NCBI RefSeq assembly: GCF_003604215.1
Contig: NZ_QXGS01000008.1
Coordinates: forward strand, 86,714 to 150,713
Length of the DNA: 64,000 nucleotides
Direction of reading: 5' to 3'
Source of the DNA: Teichococcus vastitatis
GTDB lineage: Bacteria > Pseudomonadota > Alphaproteobacteria > Acetobacterales > Acetobacteraceae
Shown: one piece after another, positions 1-9,900 of the stretch
Layout: every line of letters starts with the position of its first letter
Numbering within the stretch: position 1 is the stretch's first letter
The notes under the pieces: generated by a model
What the model saw: the letters and a program-made list of their open reading frames with translations, nothing else
Databases searched by the model: none
Told to the model about the DNA's origin: nothing
Translations under genes and position numbers: made by a program

Positions 1-432
1 GCCCCGCGGCACCGCCTGCACCGCCAGCTGCGCCAGCAGCAGCACCGGCCCGCCTTCCTCCTGCTCGAAGCGCTGGATCTCGACCTCCGCCACGGCGTCG
101 CTGTCAATGGACAAGGCGCCGCCGGTGCTGAACACCGTGCTGCCGGGCAGGCGCTGGGTCAGATCCTGCCCCAGCACGCGGCCGATCATCTCGGCCAGCG
201 GCTCGCCCCACCGGTCGCCGGACAGCAGGTCGAGCCGGTTGGGGCCCGCGGCCCGCAGGATTTCGGCACGGTCGAGATAGCGGGGCAGGCCGACCGAGCG
301 CAGCTCGACCACGCGGCGGCGGCTGCGCCGCGTGGCGCCGGGCACCGCGGAAAGGCGGAAATATTCCGGCTCGGGCGAGGCGCAGGCGGGCAGCAGGACC
401 GGCAGAGCAAGAAGGGCGCGGCGGCGTAGCAT
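1..432 (-). CDS. pqiC: PqiC-like MCE-system outer-membrane lipoprotein, partial
   Basis: The first 144 residues are present and the gene runs off the left edge of the window. The start is the ATG at 432, eight bases after the pqiB stop. The protein opens with a short basic, hydrophobic leader ending in a lipobox (LPAC, Cys17), so it should be a lipoprotein. The following sequence (EYFRLSAVPG, then VVELRSVGLPRYLDRAEI) fits the PqiC/DUF330 family of transport auxiliary lipoproteins. In the known system PqiC sits in the outer membrane and docks the PqiB needle. It is the last visible gene of the pqiABC operon. The C-terminus cannot be assessed. Confidence 0.85.
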   Translation of the reverse strand, partial: MLRRRALLALPVLLPACASPEPEYFRLSAVPGATRRSRRRVVELRSVGLPRYLDRAEILRAAGPNRLDLLSGDRWGEPLAEMIGRVLGQDLTQRLPGSTVFSTGGALSIDSDAVAEVEIQRFEQEEGGPVLLLAQLAVQAVPRG

Positions 433-440
433 GGGGGACG

Positions 441-2138
441 TCACTCCGTGCGGCCCCGCAGCAAGGCCTCGGGGTGGCGTTCCAGGTAATCGGCGAGCAG
501 ACGCACGGAACGCGCGGCGTCGGTTGCCTGTTGCAGCAGTCGTGCCAATTCCCGGTTGAAGGCCGAGTTGGTGCCATAGCCGCGCTCCACCGAGGTCACC
601 GCGGCATTGGCCCGGGCCAGGGTCTGGTCCAGGTTGTCCGCCATGGATGGCAGGCGGCGCAGCAGCGGCGCCAGACCGTTATCGGTGCGGCGCACCAGCC
701 TCTGCGCGTCGCCCAGGATGGCGGTCAGGCTGGACAGCGAGGCTTTCAGCTCCGGCCCACCCACCAGGCCGTTCACCGCGGCCAATACCCCGGACAGGTT
801 CTGGCCGATCTGGTCGAGCGGGAAGTTCTCCAGCTTGCCGGCGATGGCGCCCACCGCGCCCATCAGGTCGTCGCCGCCGCCGCCGAGGCTCGGGATCACC
901 AGCAGATCGCCTTCCTGCCGCACCGTGGCGGGTGGGGCGTCGGGCACGAAATCCAGCGTCACCACCTTCTGCCCGGTCAGCAAGTTGCCACTGGCGAGCT
1001 GGGCGCGCATGCCTTCCGCCACGAAGCGCTCCATGGCCTGCCGCACCTCCCATTGCGGGCGGCCGTTAGGAAAGGCGATGCGGTCGGGCTCCACCGCGAT
1101 GCGCACCGGCACGCTGAAGCGGTTCTCCGTCTGGTCGTAGGACAGGTCGATGTTGGTGACGCTGCCGATGCGGATGCCGCGCATCTCCACCGGGGAGCGC
1201 GGCGTCAGCCCGCGCACCGAGCCTTCGAGGTAGACCAGGAACTCCAGCCGGTTCTCCGAGGTGGCGGCGAGCGCGGCCTCGGCGCTGCCATACAGCGTGA
1301 ACTGCGCGTTGTCCGGCGCCGGCGGCGCGTCCCGGTCGCGCGGCGGCGTGTCGAAGGCGATGCCGCCGGTCAGCACGGCGCGCAGGCTTTCCAGCTCCAC
1401 GCTCAGCCCGTCCGGGCCGAAGCCGAGCCGGACGCCGGAACTGTTCCAGAACCGCGAGCCTTCCCGCACATAGGCTTCGTAGGGGGAGCGGATAAAGGCG
1501 CGCACCGCCACGGTGCCGTCGAGACCGGGCTGGTCGAAGCTCAGCACCTCGCCCACCTGCACGTCGCGGAAGAACACCGGGGAACCGCGGTTCAGCGAGC
1601 CGAGGCGATAGGTCTTCAGCGTGAAGATGCGTCCCGGCTCGTCCGAGCGGATGCCGGGCGGGTCCTCCAGGCCACGGTATTCGCGGCGCGCCTCGCCATC
1701 CTCCGGCCCGGGGTCGAACTCGATATAGGCGCCGGACACGATGGTTTCCAGGCCGGACACGTTGCCGGCGGTGAGCCGCGGCCGCACCACCCAGAAGCGC
1801 GCCGCCTCGGTGAGCCGCGCCTCGACATCGGGCGTCATGCGGATGCGGGCGGTGACGGATGACAGGTCATCCGCCAGCGCGATGGCTTCCACCGTGCCGA
1901 TGGCGACGGATTTGTAGCGCACCTGGGTCTGCCCGGCGGCCAGCCCGTCGGCGCTGTTGAAGTGCACCGTGATCAGCGGGCCGCGGCTGCTGATGGTGGT
2001 ATAGGCCAGGTAGCCCGTGACCATCAGCGCCGCCAGCGGGATCAGCCAGATCAGCGAGAAGCGGCGCCGCTGCGGCCGCGCTTCGGCAAGCTCCGGCGCC
2101 AGGCGCTCAGGCGGGAGGCGGGGCGGCGTGTCACTCAT
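441..2138 (-). CDS. pqiB: PqiB, triple-MCE-domain envelope lipid-transport protein
   Basis: 565 residues, near the usual PqiB length. After a proline-rich cytoplasmic tail there is one transmembrane helix (about residues 27-49). Three MCE (MlaD-like) domains follow, at roughly 53-145, 170-230 and 290-395, and then a long helical C-terminal region. The repeated pattern of the type VRYKSVAIGTVEAI, FRDVQVGEVLSF and MRGIRIGSVTNI is diagnostic of MCE domains. PqiB forms a hexameric tunnel across the periplasm for lipid trafficking. The ATG overlaps the pqiA stop (ATGA), indicating translational coupling, and pqiC follows after eight bases. Confidence 0.93.
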   Translation of the reverse strand: MSDTPPRLPPERLAPELAEARPQRRRFSLIWLIPLAALMVTGYLAYTTISSRGPLITVHFNSADGLAAGQTQVRYKSVAIGTVEAIALADDLSSVTARIRMTPDVEARLTEAARFWVVRPRLTAGNVSGLETIVSGAYIEFDPGPEDGEARREYRGLEDPPGIRSDEPGRIFTLKTYRLGSLNRGSPVFFRDVQVGEVLSFDQPGLDGTVAVRAFIRSPYEAYVREGSRFWNSSGVRLGFGPDGLSVELESLRAVLTGGIAFDTPPRDRDAPPAPDNAQFTLYGSAEAALAATSENRLEFLVYLEGSVRGLTPRSPVEMRGIRIGSVTNIDLSYDQTENRFSVPVRIAVEPDRIAFPNGRPQWEVRQAMERFVAEGMRAQLASGNLLTGQKVVTLDFVPDAPPATVRQEGDLLVIPSLGGGGDDLMGAVGAIAGKLENFPLDQIGQNLSGVLAAVNGLVGGPELKASLSSLTAILGDAQRLVRRTDNGLAPLLRRLPSMADNLDQTLARANAAVTSVERGYGTNSAFNRELARLLQQATDAARSVRLLADYLERHPEALLRGRTE

Positions 2139-3454
2139 GGGCGGTCGGATTCTTTCCGGTCATTGGCGCCGGCCGCATCCCACATCAGGCGGGGATCAAA
2201 GGTTTCGGCGGCCACCATGGTCAGGATCACCACGGCGCCGAAGCAGGCGGCGCCGAGCTCGGCATGGATCGAGGCGACGGCGCCGAAGCGCACCAGGGCG
2301 ATCAGCACGGAGACAACAAAGACGTCGATCATCGACCAGCGCCCCAGCGCCTCCACCACGCGGTAGAGCTGCGTCTTGCGGTACAGGTGCAGGCGGGAGC
2401 GGCGCTGCACCGACAGCAACATCACCGACAAGCCGACGAGTTTCAGCATCGGCACCGCGACCGAGGCCAGGAAGACGATCACCGCCAGTGGCCAGAAACC
2501 GCTGTGGATGAACTCCACCACGCCGCCCATGATGGTGTGCGGGCCGCCCTGGCCGAGGGTGACGATGGTCATCACCGGATAATAATTGGCCGGCACGTAA
2601 AGGACCGCCGCAGCGGTCACCAGGGCCCAGCTGCGTGACACGCTGTTGCGCTTGCGATGGTGCAGGGCAGTGCCGCAGCGCGGGCAGGCGGTGCCTTCCG
2701 CGGCCCGCGTCACCTTGCGGCAGCAATGGCAGGACAGCATCCGCCCGCCCCGCGCCGGGTAAGGGGGCGTCCGGGCCGCGATCCCGCGCGCTTCCAGCGC
2801 GTCCCAGGCGGCCTGCGGCTCGAAGGCGGCGTCAGCGGCGACCAGGGCCAGCACCACGGCGCCGAGGCCGTACACCGCCGGGCCCAGCTCCACCTCCGCC
2901 AGATCGACCAGCCGCGTGTAGGAAACCAGCGCGCCGAACAGAAACACTTCCAGCATCCCCCAGGCGCCCAGATGCTCGTGCCAGCGCAACGGCAGGCCGA
3001 GCCAGGGCGGCGGCCGGCGCAGCCGCAGCCCGCCCAGCACGGTGAGGCGCAACAGCAGCCGGGCGAGCGGCACCAGCACCAGCGTCACCACCACGATCAC
3101 CGCCAGCAGCCACAACCCGTCCTCGACAAAGGCGGCGGCGCCCGATTCGACGCGGCTGCCGCGCACCTGCCCCAGCAGGCGCAACGTCAGAAACGGCATG
3201 GTGAGCGTGATCACGCACAGCATCAGGCTGGCGATGGCCAGGGCGAAGGGCGCGTCGAGCGGGCTGGCATGGTGCTGGCGCAGCGCGGCGTTGCAGCGCG
3301 GGCAGCGGGAATCAATCCCCACAGCCTCGCGCGGCATGCTCAACAGCAGGCCGCAATCATCGCATTCGCGCGGAATGGCCCCCCCCGCCCGGCCGGCGTC
3401 ATGAACCGTGCCGGCGTTGTCGCAGCGGAGCGTCGGGCGGGCGGAGGCGGACAT
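2135..3454 (-). CDS. pqiA: PqiA, inner-membrane partner of the PqiB MCE system
   Basis: 439 residues. The protein holds two copies of a module made of a zinc ribbon followed by four membrane helices. The first ribbon has CxxC pairs at Cys31/34 and Cys51/54. The second begins CHCC at 242-245 and continues with CPRC about 18 residues on. This duplicated layout is typical of PqiA/YebS proteins, which are the inner-membrane components working with PqiB-type MCE tunnels. The chosen ATG shares its A with the stop of the upstream monooxygenase gene (TGATG). An in-frame extension to 3691 exists but would lie wholly inside that gene. Confidence 0.9.
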   Translation of the reverse strand: MSASARPTLRCDNAGTVHDAGRAGGAIPRECDDCGLLLSMPREAVGIDSRCPRCNAALRQHHASPLDAPFALAIASLMLCVITLTMPFLTLRLLGQVRGSRVESGAAAFVEDGLWLLAVIVVVTLVLVPLARLLLRLTVLGGLRLRRPPPWLGLPLRWHEHLGAWGMLEVFLFGALVSYTRLVDLAEVELGPAVYGLGAVVLALVAADAAFEPQAAWDALEARGIAARTPPYPARGGRMLSCHCCRKVTRAAEGTACPRCGTALHHRKRNSVSRSWALVTAAAVLYVPANYYPVMTIVTLGQGGPHTIMGGVVEFIHSGFWPLAVIVFLASVAVPMLKLVGLSVMLLSVQRRSRLHLYRKTQLYRVVEALGRWSMIDVFVVSVLIALVRFGAVASIHAELGAACFGAVVILTMVAAETFDPRLMWDAAGANDRKESDRP

Positions 3455-4830
3455 CACGCGGAATGTGTCAGGGGATCGCCCGAAGGCAAGCCCCCGCCGG
3501 CGCTGCGCCGCACCACCCGTTCCGGGCGTTTCAGGCCCATGGTGTCGCGCAGGGTGCCGCCGGGATACTCGGTGCGGAAGATGCCGCGCCGCTGCAATTC
3601 CGGCACCACCAGCTCCACAAAGGTTTCCAGGCTGCGCGGCTGCACCGGCATGTCCAGGTTGAAGCCGTCGCAGGCGCCGGAGCGGTACCAATCCTCCATC
3701 TGGTCGGCGATCTGCACCGGATCGCCCTTGAACGCCATGTGGCCAAGAGTCGGCACCACGCGCTGGTAGGTCTGGCGGATGGACAGGTTCTCGCGCTTCG
3801 CCATCGCCACGGTGGCGTCGCGATAGGACACGGCGCCGTCCACCTCGCCGGAAATCTCCGGCAGCGGGCCGTCCAGCGGCAGGCCGCGCAGGTCGAACTG
3901 GCAGATCCGGGACAAGTACTCGACGCCGAGTTCCGGCGTGATCAGCTCCTGCAATTCCCCATACAGATCATCCGCCTCGGCCTCGGAACGACCGACATAC
4001 ATGGTGCAGGCCGGCAGGATGCGCAGCTGGTCCGGGGTGCGGCCGTATTTCGCCATGCGGCTCTTCACGTCGGCGCAGAAGGCGATGCTTTCCGCCTTCT
4101 CGGTCACCACCGAGAACAGCCCCTCGGCGAATTCGGCCGCCAGCTCGCGGCCCGGCTCGGACTGGCCGGCGGTGAAGATCAGCGGGTAGCCCTGAACCGG
4201 CCGCGCCACGTTGAGCGGCCCCTGCACCGAGAAGTGCTTGCCCACATGGTCCAGCCGCTGGACCTTGGCGGGATCGAGGAAGCGGCCGCTCGCCTTGTCC
4301 TCGGGAAAGGCATCCTCCGCCCAGCTATCCCACAATCCCTTGCAGACCTGGATGAATTCGCGAGCGCGCTCGTAGCGCTCCTCGCGCGGCACATGCGTGA
4401 CGCGGCCGAAATTCACCGAGTCGCCGGCATAGGAGCCGGTGACCACGTTCCAGCAGGCCCGGCCGCCGCTCAGGTGGTCGAGCGAGGCGAAGCGCCGGGC
4501 CAGCAGGTAGGGCTCGTCATAGGTGGTGGTGGCGGTGGCGAACAACCCGACATGCCGTGTGTGCTGCGACAGGGCGGCCAGCAGCGTCAGCGGCTCGAAG
4601 GTCGCCGGGCGGTCGGACCGGGCCGGAGCGCTGAACAGCACCGGGTTGTCCATCTGCCGCACCGCGTTGCCGTCGGCCAGGAACAGCAGGTCGAACTTGC
4701 CGCGTTCAGCCAGCTGCGCGATCCGCAGGGCGTGGCCGAAATTCATCACCGTGCCGGACCAGGCATCCGGGTGCCGCCAGCCGGCCAGGTGGCTGCCCAG
4801 GCCGATCAGGCTGGTCATCAGGTTCATCAT
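3454..4830 (-). CDS. LLM-class flavin-dependent monooxygenase (NtaA/SnaA/DmoA-like)
   Basis: 458 residues from the chosen ATG at 4830; the reading frame is open to 4977, but that would overlap the TetR gene. The sequence is a bacterial-luciferase-like TIM barrel of the nitrilotriacetate/dimethyl-sulfide monooxygenase branch. Recognisable pieces are KFDLLFLADG near the N-terminus, SGGRACWNVVTG in the middle and YPLIFTAGQSEPGRELAAE. Enzymes of this group use FMNH2 from a separate reductase and oxygen to oxidise small N- or S-compounds. The substrate cannot be read from the sequence, and no flavin reductase lies nearby. Its stop overlaps the pqiA start, so it may head the pqi operon. No strong SD site precedes any candidate start. 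Confidence 0.82.
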   Translation of the reverse strand: MMNLMTSLIGLGSHLAGWRHPDAWSGTVMNFGHALRIAQLAERGKFDLLFLADGNAVRQMDNPVLFSAPARSDRPATFEPLTLLAALSQHTRHVGLFATATTTYDEPYLLARRFASLDHLSGGRACWNVVTGSYAGDSVNFGRVTHVPREERYERAREFIQVCKGLWDSWAEDAFPEDKASGRFLDPAKVQRLDHVGKHFSVQGPLNVARPVQGYPLIFTAGQSEPGRELAAEFAEGLFSVVTEKAESIAFCADVKSRMAKYGRTPDQLRILPACTMYVGRSEAEADDLYGELQELITPELGVEYLSRICQFDLRGLPLDGPLPEISGEVDGAVSYRDATVAMAKRENLSIRQTYQRVVPTLGHMAFKGDPVQIADQMEDWYRSGACDGFNLDMPVQPRSLETFVELVVPELQRRGIFRTEYPGGTLRDTMGLKRPERVVRRSAGGGLPSGDPLTHSA

Positions 4831-4963
4831 CGGCCGTTCGACCGCTTGCTGCAAAGCATCGCGTTTCCTTTCTGCCGCCCCGTGGCGGACCGATCGGCCG
4901 CTGCCAGCATTTCCCCGCCCCGGAGGGTAGCCCGGCCCGCGAGGTCGGGTGTAGCCCCCTTGC

Positions 4964-5608
4964 TCACGCCGGCGCACCGCCGTCGCGGCGGGAGCCGGCC
5001 AGGAAGATCTCCACCGAGCGGCGGATGCGGGCCCGCAGCGCCGCTTCCGGCAGGTGGGGCAGCAATCCCATCAGCCGTTCATGGTGGAAGGCGCCGAACG
5101 CCATGCCCATCAGCATCCGGGCCGACTCGTCGAGCGGCGCGAACCGGTGCCGCCCTTCCGCATCCAGCCGGGCCAGATAGCTGTCCAGGGCCAGGATGCC
5201 GCCGCCGAAATGCTGTTCCGCTGCCTCCAGCAGGGATGGGCTGAGGCTGTACTCGCCCAGCACCATGCGCAGGGTGCTGACCGCTTCCTCGCCGAGAAGC
5301 AGCAATCCCATGCGCCACAGGAAATCCTCCAGCGCCGCCTGCGGCGACAGGTCCTGCCGTACCTCGATCTGCTGCGCCCGCGCCTTGACGCGGTCCAGCA
5401 GGCGGAAAAACAGTGCCTCCTTGGACAGGAAGAGCTTGTAGATCGTCTTCTTGGAACAACCTGCGGCACGGGCCACGGCGTCCATGGTGGTGGCGTGGAA
5501 GCCGTGCTCGCGGAACTCGGCCTCGGCAGCGGCGCAGATCCGCTCCAGCGCCGCGGGCTCGCAAGCCCTGTCGGCCTCGGCCAGATCCTCAGTCACCTTT
5601 TGTACCAT
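4964..5608 (-). CDS. TetR/AcrR-family repressor of the adjacent efflux operon
   Basis: 214 residues. The N-terminal helix-turn-helix is at about residues 38-62 (TTMDAVARAAGCSKKTIYKLF region), in the order and length expected for TetR regulators. The C-terminal ligand-binding half resembles AcrR-type repressors. The gene is divergent from the RND efflux operon with 99 bases between the two starts, the usual layout for a local repressor that controls itself and the pump. The inducer is unknown. The ATG at 5608 leads directly into the conserved domain. Confidence 0.88.
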   Translation of the reverse strand: MVQKVTEDLAEADRACEPAALERICAAAEAEFREHGFHATTMDAVARAAGCSKKTIYKLFLSKEALFFRLLDRVKARAQQIEVRQDLSPQAALEDFLWRMGLLLLGEEAVSTLRMVLGEYSLSPSLLEAAEQHFGGGILALDSYLARLDAEGRHRFAPLDESARMLMGMAFGAFHHERLMGLLPHLPEAALRARIRRSVEIFLAGSRRDGGAPA

Positions 5609-5707
5609 TTGTTGGCCCCTGGACCGGCGAAGTGTCGCTTGACAATAGATCGGATACTAACGAGTTTCCAGCCGCCTCGCCCCTTTGTGCCGCAGGAGCC
5701 CCATCGC
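5609..5707. promoter_or_regulatory. Divergent tetR / efflux-operon control region
   Basis: This 99-base gap must hold both promoters and the TetR operator. A perfect TTGACA lies at 5639-5644 on the plus strand, but no good -10 is seen 16-18 bases further on, so only the -35 can be offered. An AT-rich core (5641-5666) is the likeliest operator. The adaptor gene has a clear SD site, AGGAG at 5694-5698, nine bases before its ATG. Confidence 0.4.
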
Positions 5708-6958
5708 ATGGCCGAACCGTCGATCCCCGCCCGGCCCGCCAGCGACAGGCCGCGCCGTCAGGGCGTCGGCGCCGCGGCTTTCTTTCCGATGATGCTGGCC
5801 TCGCTGGCTCTGCTGGTGTCCTGCGACGAGCCGGCGACGGAGCAGCAAGCCGGCGGAGGCGGGCAGGGCGCGCCCCCGGCGGTGACCGTGCTGTCGGTTC
5901 AGCCGCGCCCGGTCAGCGTCTACACCACCCTGCCGGGCCGGGTCGTCGCCTACCAGACCGCCGAGGTGCGGCCGCAGGTCGGTGGCGTGCTGCGCGAGCG
6001 GCTGTTCCGCGAGGGCGGGACGGTGCAGGCCGGGCAGAAGCTGTTCCAGATCGACCCCGCCCCGTATCGGGCGAACCTGGCCAGCGCCCAGGCCAACCTG
6101 TCGCGGGCCGAGGCGACGCTTGGCGCCGCCCGTGTCACCGCCACGCGTTACCGCCCGCTGGTGGCGCAGAATGCCGTCAGCCGGCTGGATTACGAAACCG
6201 CCGTGGCCACGCAGAAGCAGGCGGAGGCCGATGTCGCCTCAGCCCGCGCGGCGGTGGAGACGGCCCGGATCAATCTCGGCTACACCACCATCAACTCGCC
6301 CATCACCGGGCGCACCAGCCGCGCCAGGCTGACGGTGGGCGCGCTGGTCACCGCCGACCAGACCGATTCCCTGCTGACGGTGACTCAGCTCGATCCGATC
6401 TACGTCGATGTGACGCAGCCGGCGGGAACGCTGCTGCGGCTGCGGCGCGAGATGGCGGCGGGCCGCCTGCGCCAGGCCGATGAAGGCACGGCCGAGGTGC
6501 GGCTGATGCTGGAGGACGGCACCGAATACGACCACCCCGGCAAGCTGCAGGTGTCGGAGGTCACGGTGGACCAGAGCACCGGCTCGGTGATCCTGCGCGC
6601 CGAATTCCCCAATCCGGACGGAATGCTGATGCCGGGCCTGTTTGTCCGGCAGAAGGTGGAGGAAGGCATCACGCCGGAGGCCCTGCTGGTGCCGCAGCGC
6701 GCCGTGACCCGCAACCCGCGTGGCGAGGCGGTGGTCAAGGTGGTGCAGCCGGACGGCACGGTGGCGGAGCGCACCATCGACGCGACGCGCGCCATCGGCA
6801 CCGACTGGCTGGCCCGGGGCGGGCTGCAGGCCGGCGACAAGGTGATCGTGGAAGGCGGGCAGCGCGTGCAGGCCGGCGCCAAGCCGCAGGTCACCGAAAC
6901 CACGGCCGAGGCGCTGCGCGGGCCGCAGCCCGACGGCCAGCCGCAAACCCGGGGCTGA
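5708..6958 (+). CDS. acrA: RND efflux periplasmic adaptor (MFP/HlyD family, AcrA-like)
   Basis: 416 residues from the ATG at 5708, which has an AGGAG site nine bases upstream. The long basic leader ends in a lipobox (LLVSC, Cys39), so this is probably an inner-membrane-anchored lipoprotein. Lipoyl half-motifs (VVAYQTAEVRPQVGGVL and LGYTTINSPITGRTSRARL), the helical hairpin between them and the beta-barrel (GLFVRQKVEEG) are in the normal order for AcrA/MexA. The protein bridges the inner-membrane pump and the outer-membrane channel. The pump gene starts seven bases after the stop. Substrate range is not predictable. Confidence 0.93.
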   Translation: MAEPSIPARPASDRPRRQGVGAAAFFPMMLASLALLVSCDEPATEQQAGGGGQGAPPAVTVLSVQPRPVSVYTTLPGRVVAYQTAEVRPQVGGVLRERLFREGGTVQAGQKLFQIDPAPYRANLASAQANLSRAEATLGAARVTATRYRPLVAQNAVSRLDYETAVATQKQAEADVASARAAVETARINLGYTTINSPITGRTSRARLTVGALVTADQTDSLLTVTQLDPIYVDVTQPAGTLLRLRREMAAGRLRQADEGTAEVRLMLEDGTEYDHPGKLQVSEVTVDQSTGSVILRAEFPNPDGMLMPGLFVRQKVEEGITPEALLVPQRAVTRNPRGEAVVKVVQPDGTVAERTIDATRAIGTDWLARGGLQAGDKVIVEGGQRVQAGAKPQVTETTAEALRGPQPDGQPQTRG

Positions 6959-6965
6959 GCGCGCC

Positions 6966-9900
6966 ATGGCACGTTTCTTCATCGACCGCCCGGTCTTTGC
7001 CTGGGTGCTGGCGCTGGCCGTGATGCTGGTGGGCCTGATCTGCCTGCGCAGCCTACCGATCTCGCAATACCCGACCATCGCCCCGCCCTCGATCCGCATC
7101 TCCCTGACCTATCCGGGCGCGTCCGCCGAGACGGTGCAGAACACTGTGGTGCAGGTGATCGAGCAGCAGATGACCGGCCTCGACGGCCTGCGCTACTTCA
7201 CCTCCACCTCCAACCGCGACGGCAGCGCCAATGTGGAGCTGACCTTTGCCCAGGGCACCAACGCCGACACGGCGCAGGTGCAGGTGCAGAACAAGCTGTC
7301 CCTGGCCGAGACCCGCCTGCCGGAGACGGTGCGGCAGCAGGGCATCCGCGTCGCCAAATCCTCCTCGGCCTACCTGATGATCATCGGCTTCATCTCCAAG
7401 GATGGATCGATGAACAGCGCCGACTTGGCCGACTTCATCGCCACCAACGTGCAGGATCCGCTGACGCGGACACTGGGCGTCGGCGACTACAACCTGTTCG
7501 GCTCACAATACGCGATGCGCATCTGGCTCGACCCGAACCGGCTGAACGCGTTCAACATGATGCCGTCCGACGTCACGGCGGCGATCTCGGCGCAGAACGT
7601 GCAGGTGGCGTCGGGCGAGATCGGCGCGCGGCCGGCGGTGCCGGGGCAGATGCTGAACGCCACGCTGATCGGCCCGTCCTACCTCAACACGCCGGAGCAG
7701 TTCGGCAACATCCTGCTGCGGGTGAACGCCGACGGGTCGCAGGTGCGGCTGCGCGACGTGGCCAGGGTGGAGCTGGGCGCGCAGAGCTTCTCGGTCAGCA
7801 GCCAGTACAATGGCCGGCCTTCGGCCGCGATCGGCGTGCAGCTCGCCGCCGGCGCCAATGCCGTGTCCACGGCCGAGGCGGTGCGGCAGACCCTGGCCGA
7901 TATCGGCGGTTCCTTTCCGGCCAACATCGAGATGGTGGTGCCCTACGACACCACGCCCTTCGTGGAGATCTCGATCCACGAGGTGGTCAAGGCGCTGATC
8001 GAGGCCATGGTGCTGGTCTTCGTGGTGATGTTCGTGTTTCTGCAGAACTGGCGCGCGACGCTGATCCCGACGCTGGCCATCCCGGTGGTGCTGCTCGGCA
8101 CCTTCGCGGTGCTGGCCCTGGCCGGATATTCAATCAACACCCTGACCATGTTCGCCATGGTGCTGGCCATCGGCCTGCTGGTCGACGACGCCATCGTGGT
8201 GGTGGAGAATGTCGAGCGCGTGATGGAGCAGGAGCACCTGTCGCCGCTCCAGGCCACGCGCAAATCGATGGACCAGATCTCCGGCGCGCTGGTCGGCATC
8301 GGCCTGGTGCTGTCGGCGGTGTTCTTTCCGATGTTCTTCTTCGCCGGCTCGGCAGGCGTCATCTACCGGCAATTCTCGCTCACCATCATCACGGCCATGA
8401 CGCTCTCGGTGGGGGTGGCGATCATTTTCACACCGGCCTTGTGCGCCACGCTGCTGCGGCGGCCGAAGCACCACGGCGCGCAGAAGCCCGGCGTCTTCGG
8501 CTGGTTCAACCGCGGCTTCGACCGCACCACGCGCGGCTATGTCGGCGGCGTGCGGCGCGTGGTGGCGCGGCCCTGGCGCATGCTGCTGGTCTACCTCGCC
8601 GTGGCCGCCGCGTTCGGCGTGATGTATGTGCGGCTGCCCTCCTCCTTCTTGCCGAACGAGGACCAGGGCGTGCTGATGGTGCAGGTCTCGGCCCCGCCGG
8701 GCGCCACCACGGTGCGCACCCAGCAGGCGCTGGACGCCATCACCCGCTACGCGCTGGAGCAGGAGAAGGAGAATGTCGAGGGCCTCATGGCCATCAACGG
8801 CTTCTCCTTCTCGGGCCGCGGCCAGAATGCCGGCATGGCCTTTCTGCGGCTGAGGAACTGGGAGGAACGCGAGAACCCGGACCAGGCGGTGGGTGCCGTG
8901 GCCGGCCGCATCATGCGGCACTTCGCCACCTACAAGGACGCGCAGGTCTTCGCCTTCGCGCCACCGGCGGTGCCGGAACTCGGCAACGCCACCGGGTTCG
9001 AGATGCAGCTGGTGGACCGCGGCGCCAATGGCCAGGCGGCGCTGAAGCAGGCGCGCGACCAGATCCTGGCCGCCGCCTCCAAGAGCCCGCTGGTGGTCGG
9101 CCTCCGCCCCGGCAGCCAGCCGGACGAGGCGCAGTACAAGCTCAGCATCGACTGGGAAAAGGCCAGCGCGCTCGGCCTCGCGGTGGGCGACATCAACAAC
9201 ACCCTGTCCGCCGCCTTCGGCTCCTCCTATGCCGGAGACTTCCTGGACCGCGGCCGCGTCAAGCGCGTCTACCTCCAGGGGGCCGCCGAGTTCCGCATGC
9301 TGCCCGAGGATATCGGCCAGTGGTACGTGCGCAACGCCTCGGGGACGATGGTGCCGTTCAGCGCCTTTGCTTCGGCAAGCTGGGAAACCGGCTCCCCCGG
9401 CCTCACCCGCTTCAACGGCATCAACGCGGTGGAGCTGACCGGCGACGCGGCCCCCGGCCAGAGCACCGGCGCCGCCATGGACGAGATGGAGCGCCTGGCC
9501 GCCGAGCTGCCCGCCGGCTTCGGCGTGGAATGGAGCGGCCTGTCCTATGAGGAGCGCGCTTCCGGCTCCCAGGCGGCACCGCTTTATGCCATCTCGCTGA
9601 TCGTGGTGTTTCTCTGCCTCGCCGCCCTGTACGAGAGCTGGGCGATCCCGATCTCGGTGATGCTGGTGGTGCCGCTCGGCGTGTTCGGCGCGGTGGCGGC
9701 GACGCTGCTGCGCGGGCTGGAGAACGACGTCTACTTCCAGGTCGGCCTGCTCACCACCGTCGGCCTGTCGGCCAAGAACGCCATCCTGATCGTGGAGTTC
9801 GCCAAGGAACACTTCGAGGCCGGCGAGAGCCTGGTGGACTCCGCCCTGCACGCTGCGAAGGAGCGGCTGCGGCCGATCCTGATGACCTCCCTGGCCTTCA

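Noticed and set aside
474-1862. Long plus-strand frame opposite pqiB
   Set aside because: It is the antisense shadow of a clear MCE gene, with the histidine/glutamine/arginine-rich composition typical of reverse frames in GC-rich DNA.
3455-3691. N-terminal extension of pqiA
   Set aside because: It lies fully inside the monooxygenase gene in another frame and has no resemblance to PqiA.
5639-5667. Full sigma70 promoter for the efflux operon
   Set aside because: The -35 TTGACA is perfect but no acceptable -10 occurs 16-18 bases downstream, so only a candidate region is reported.
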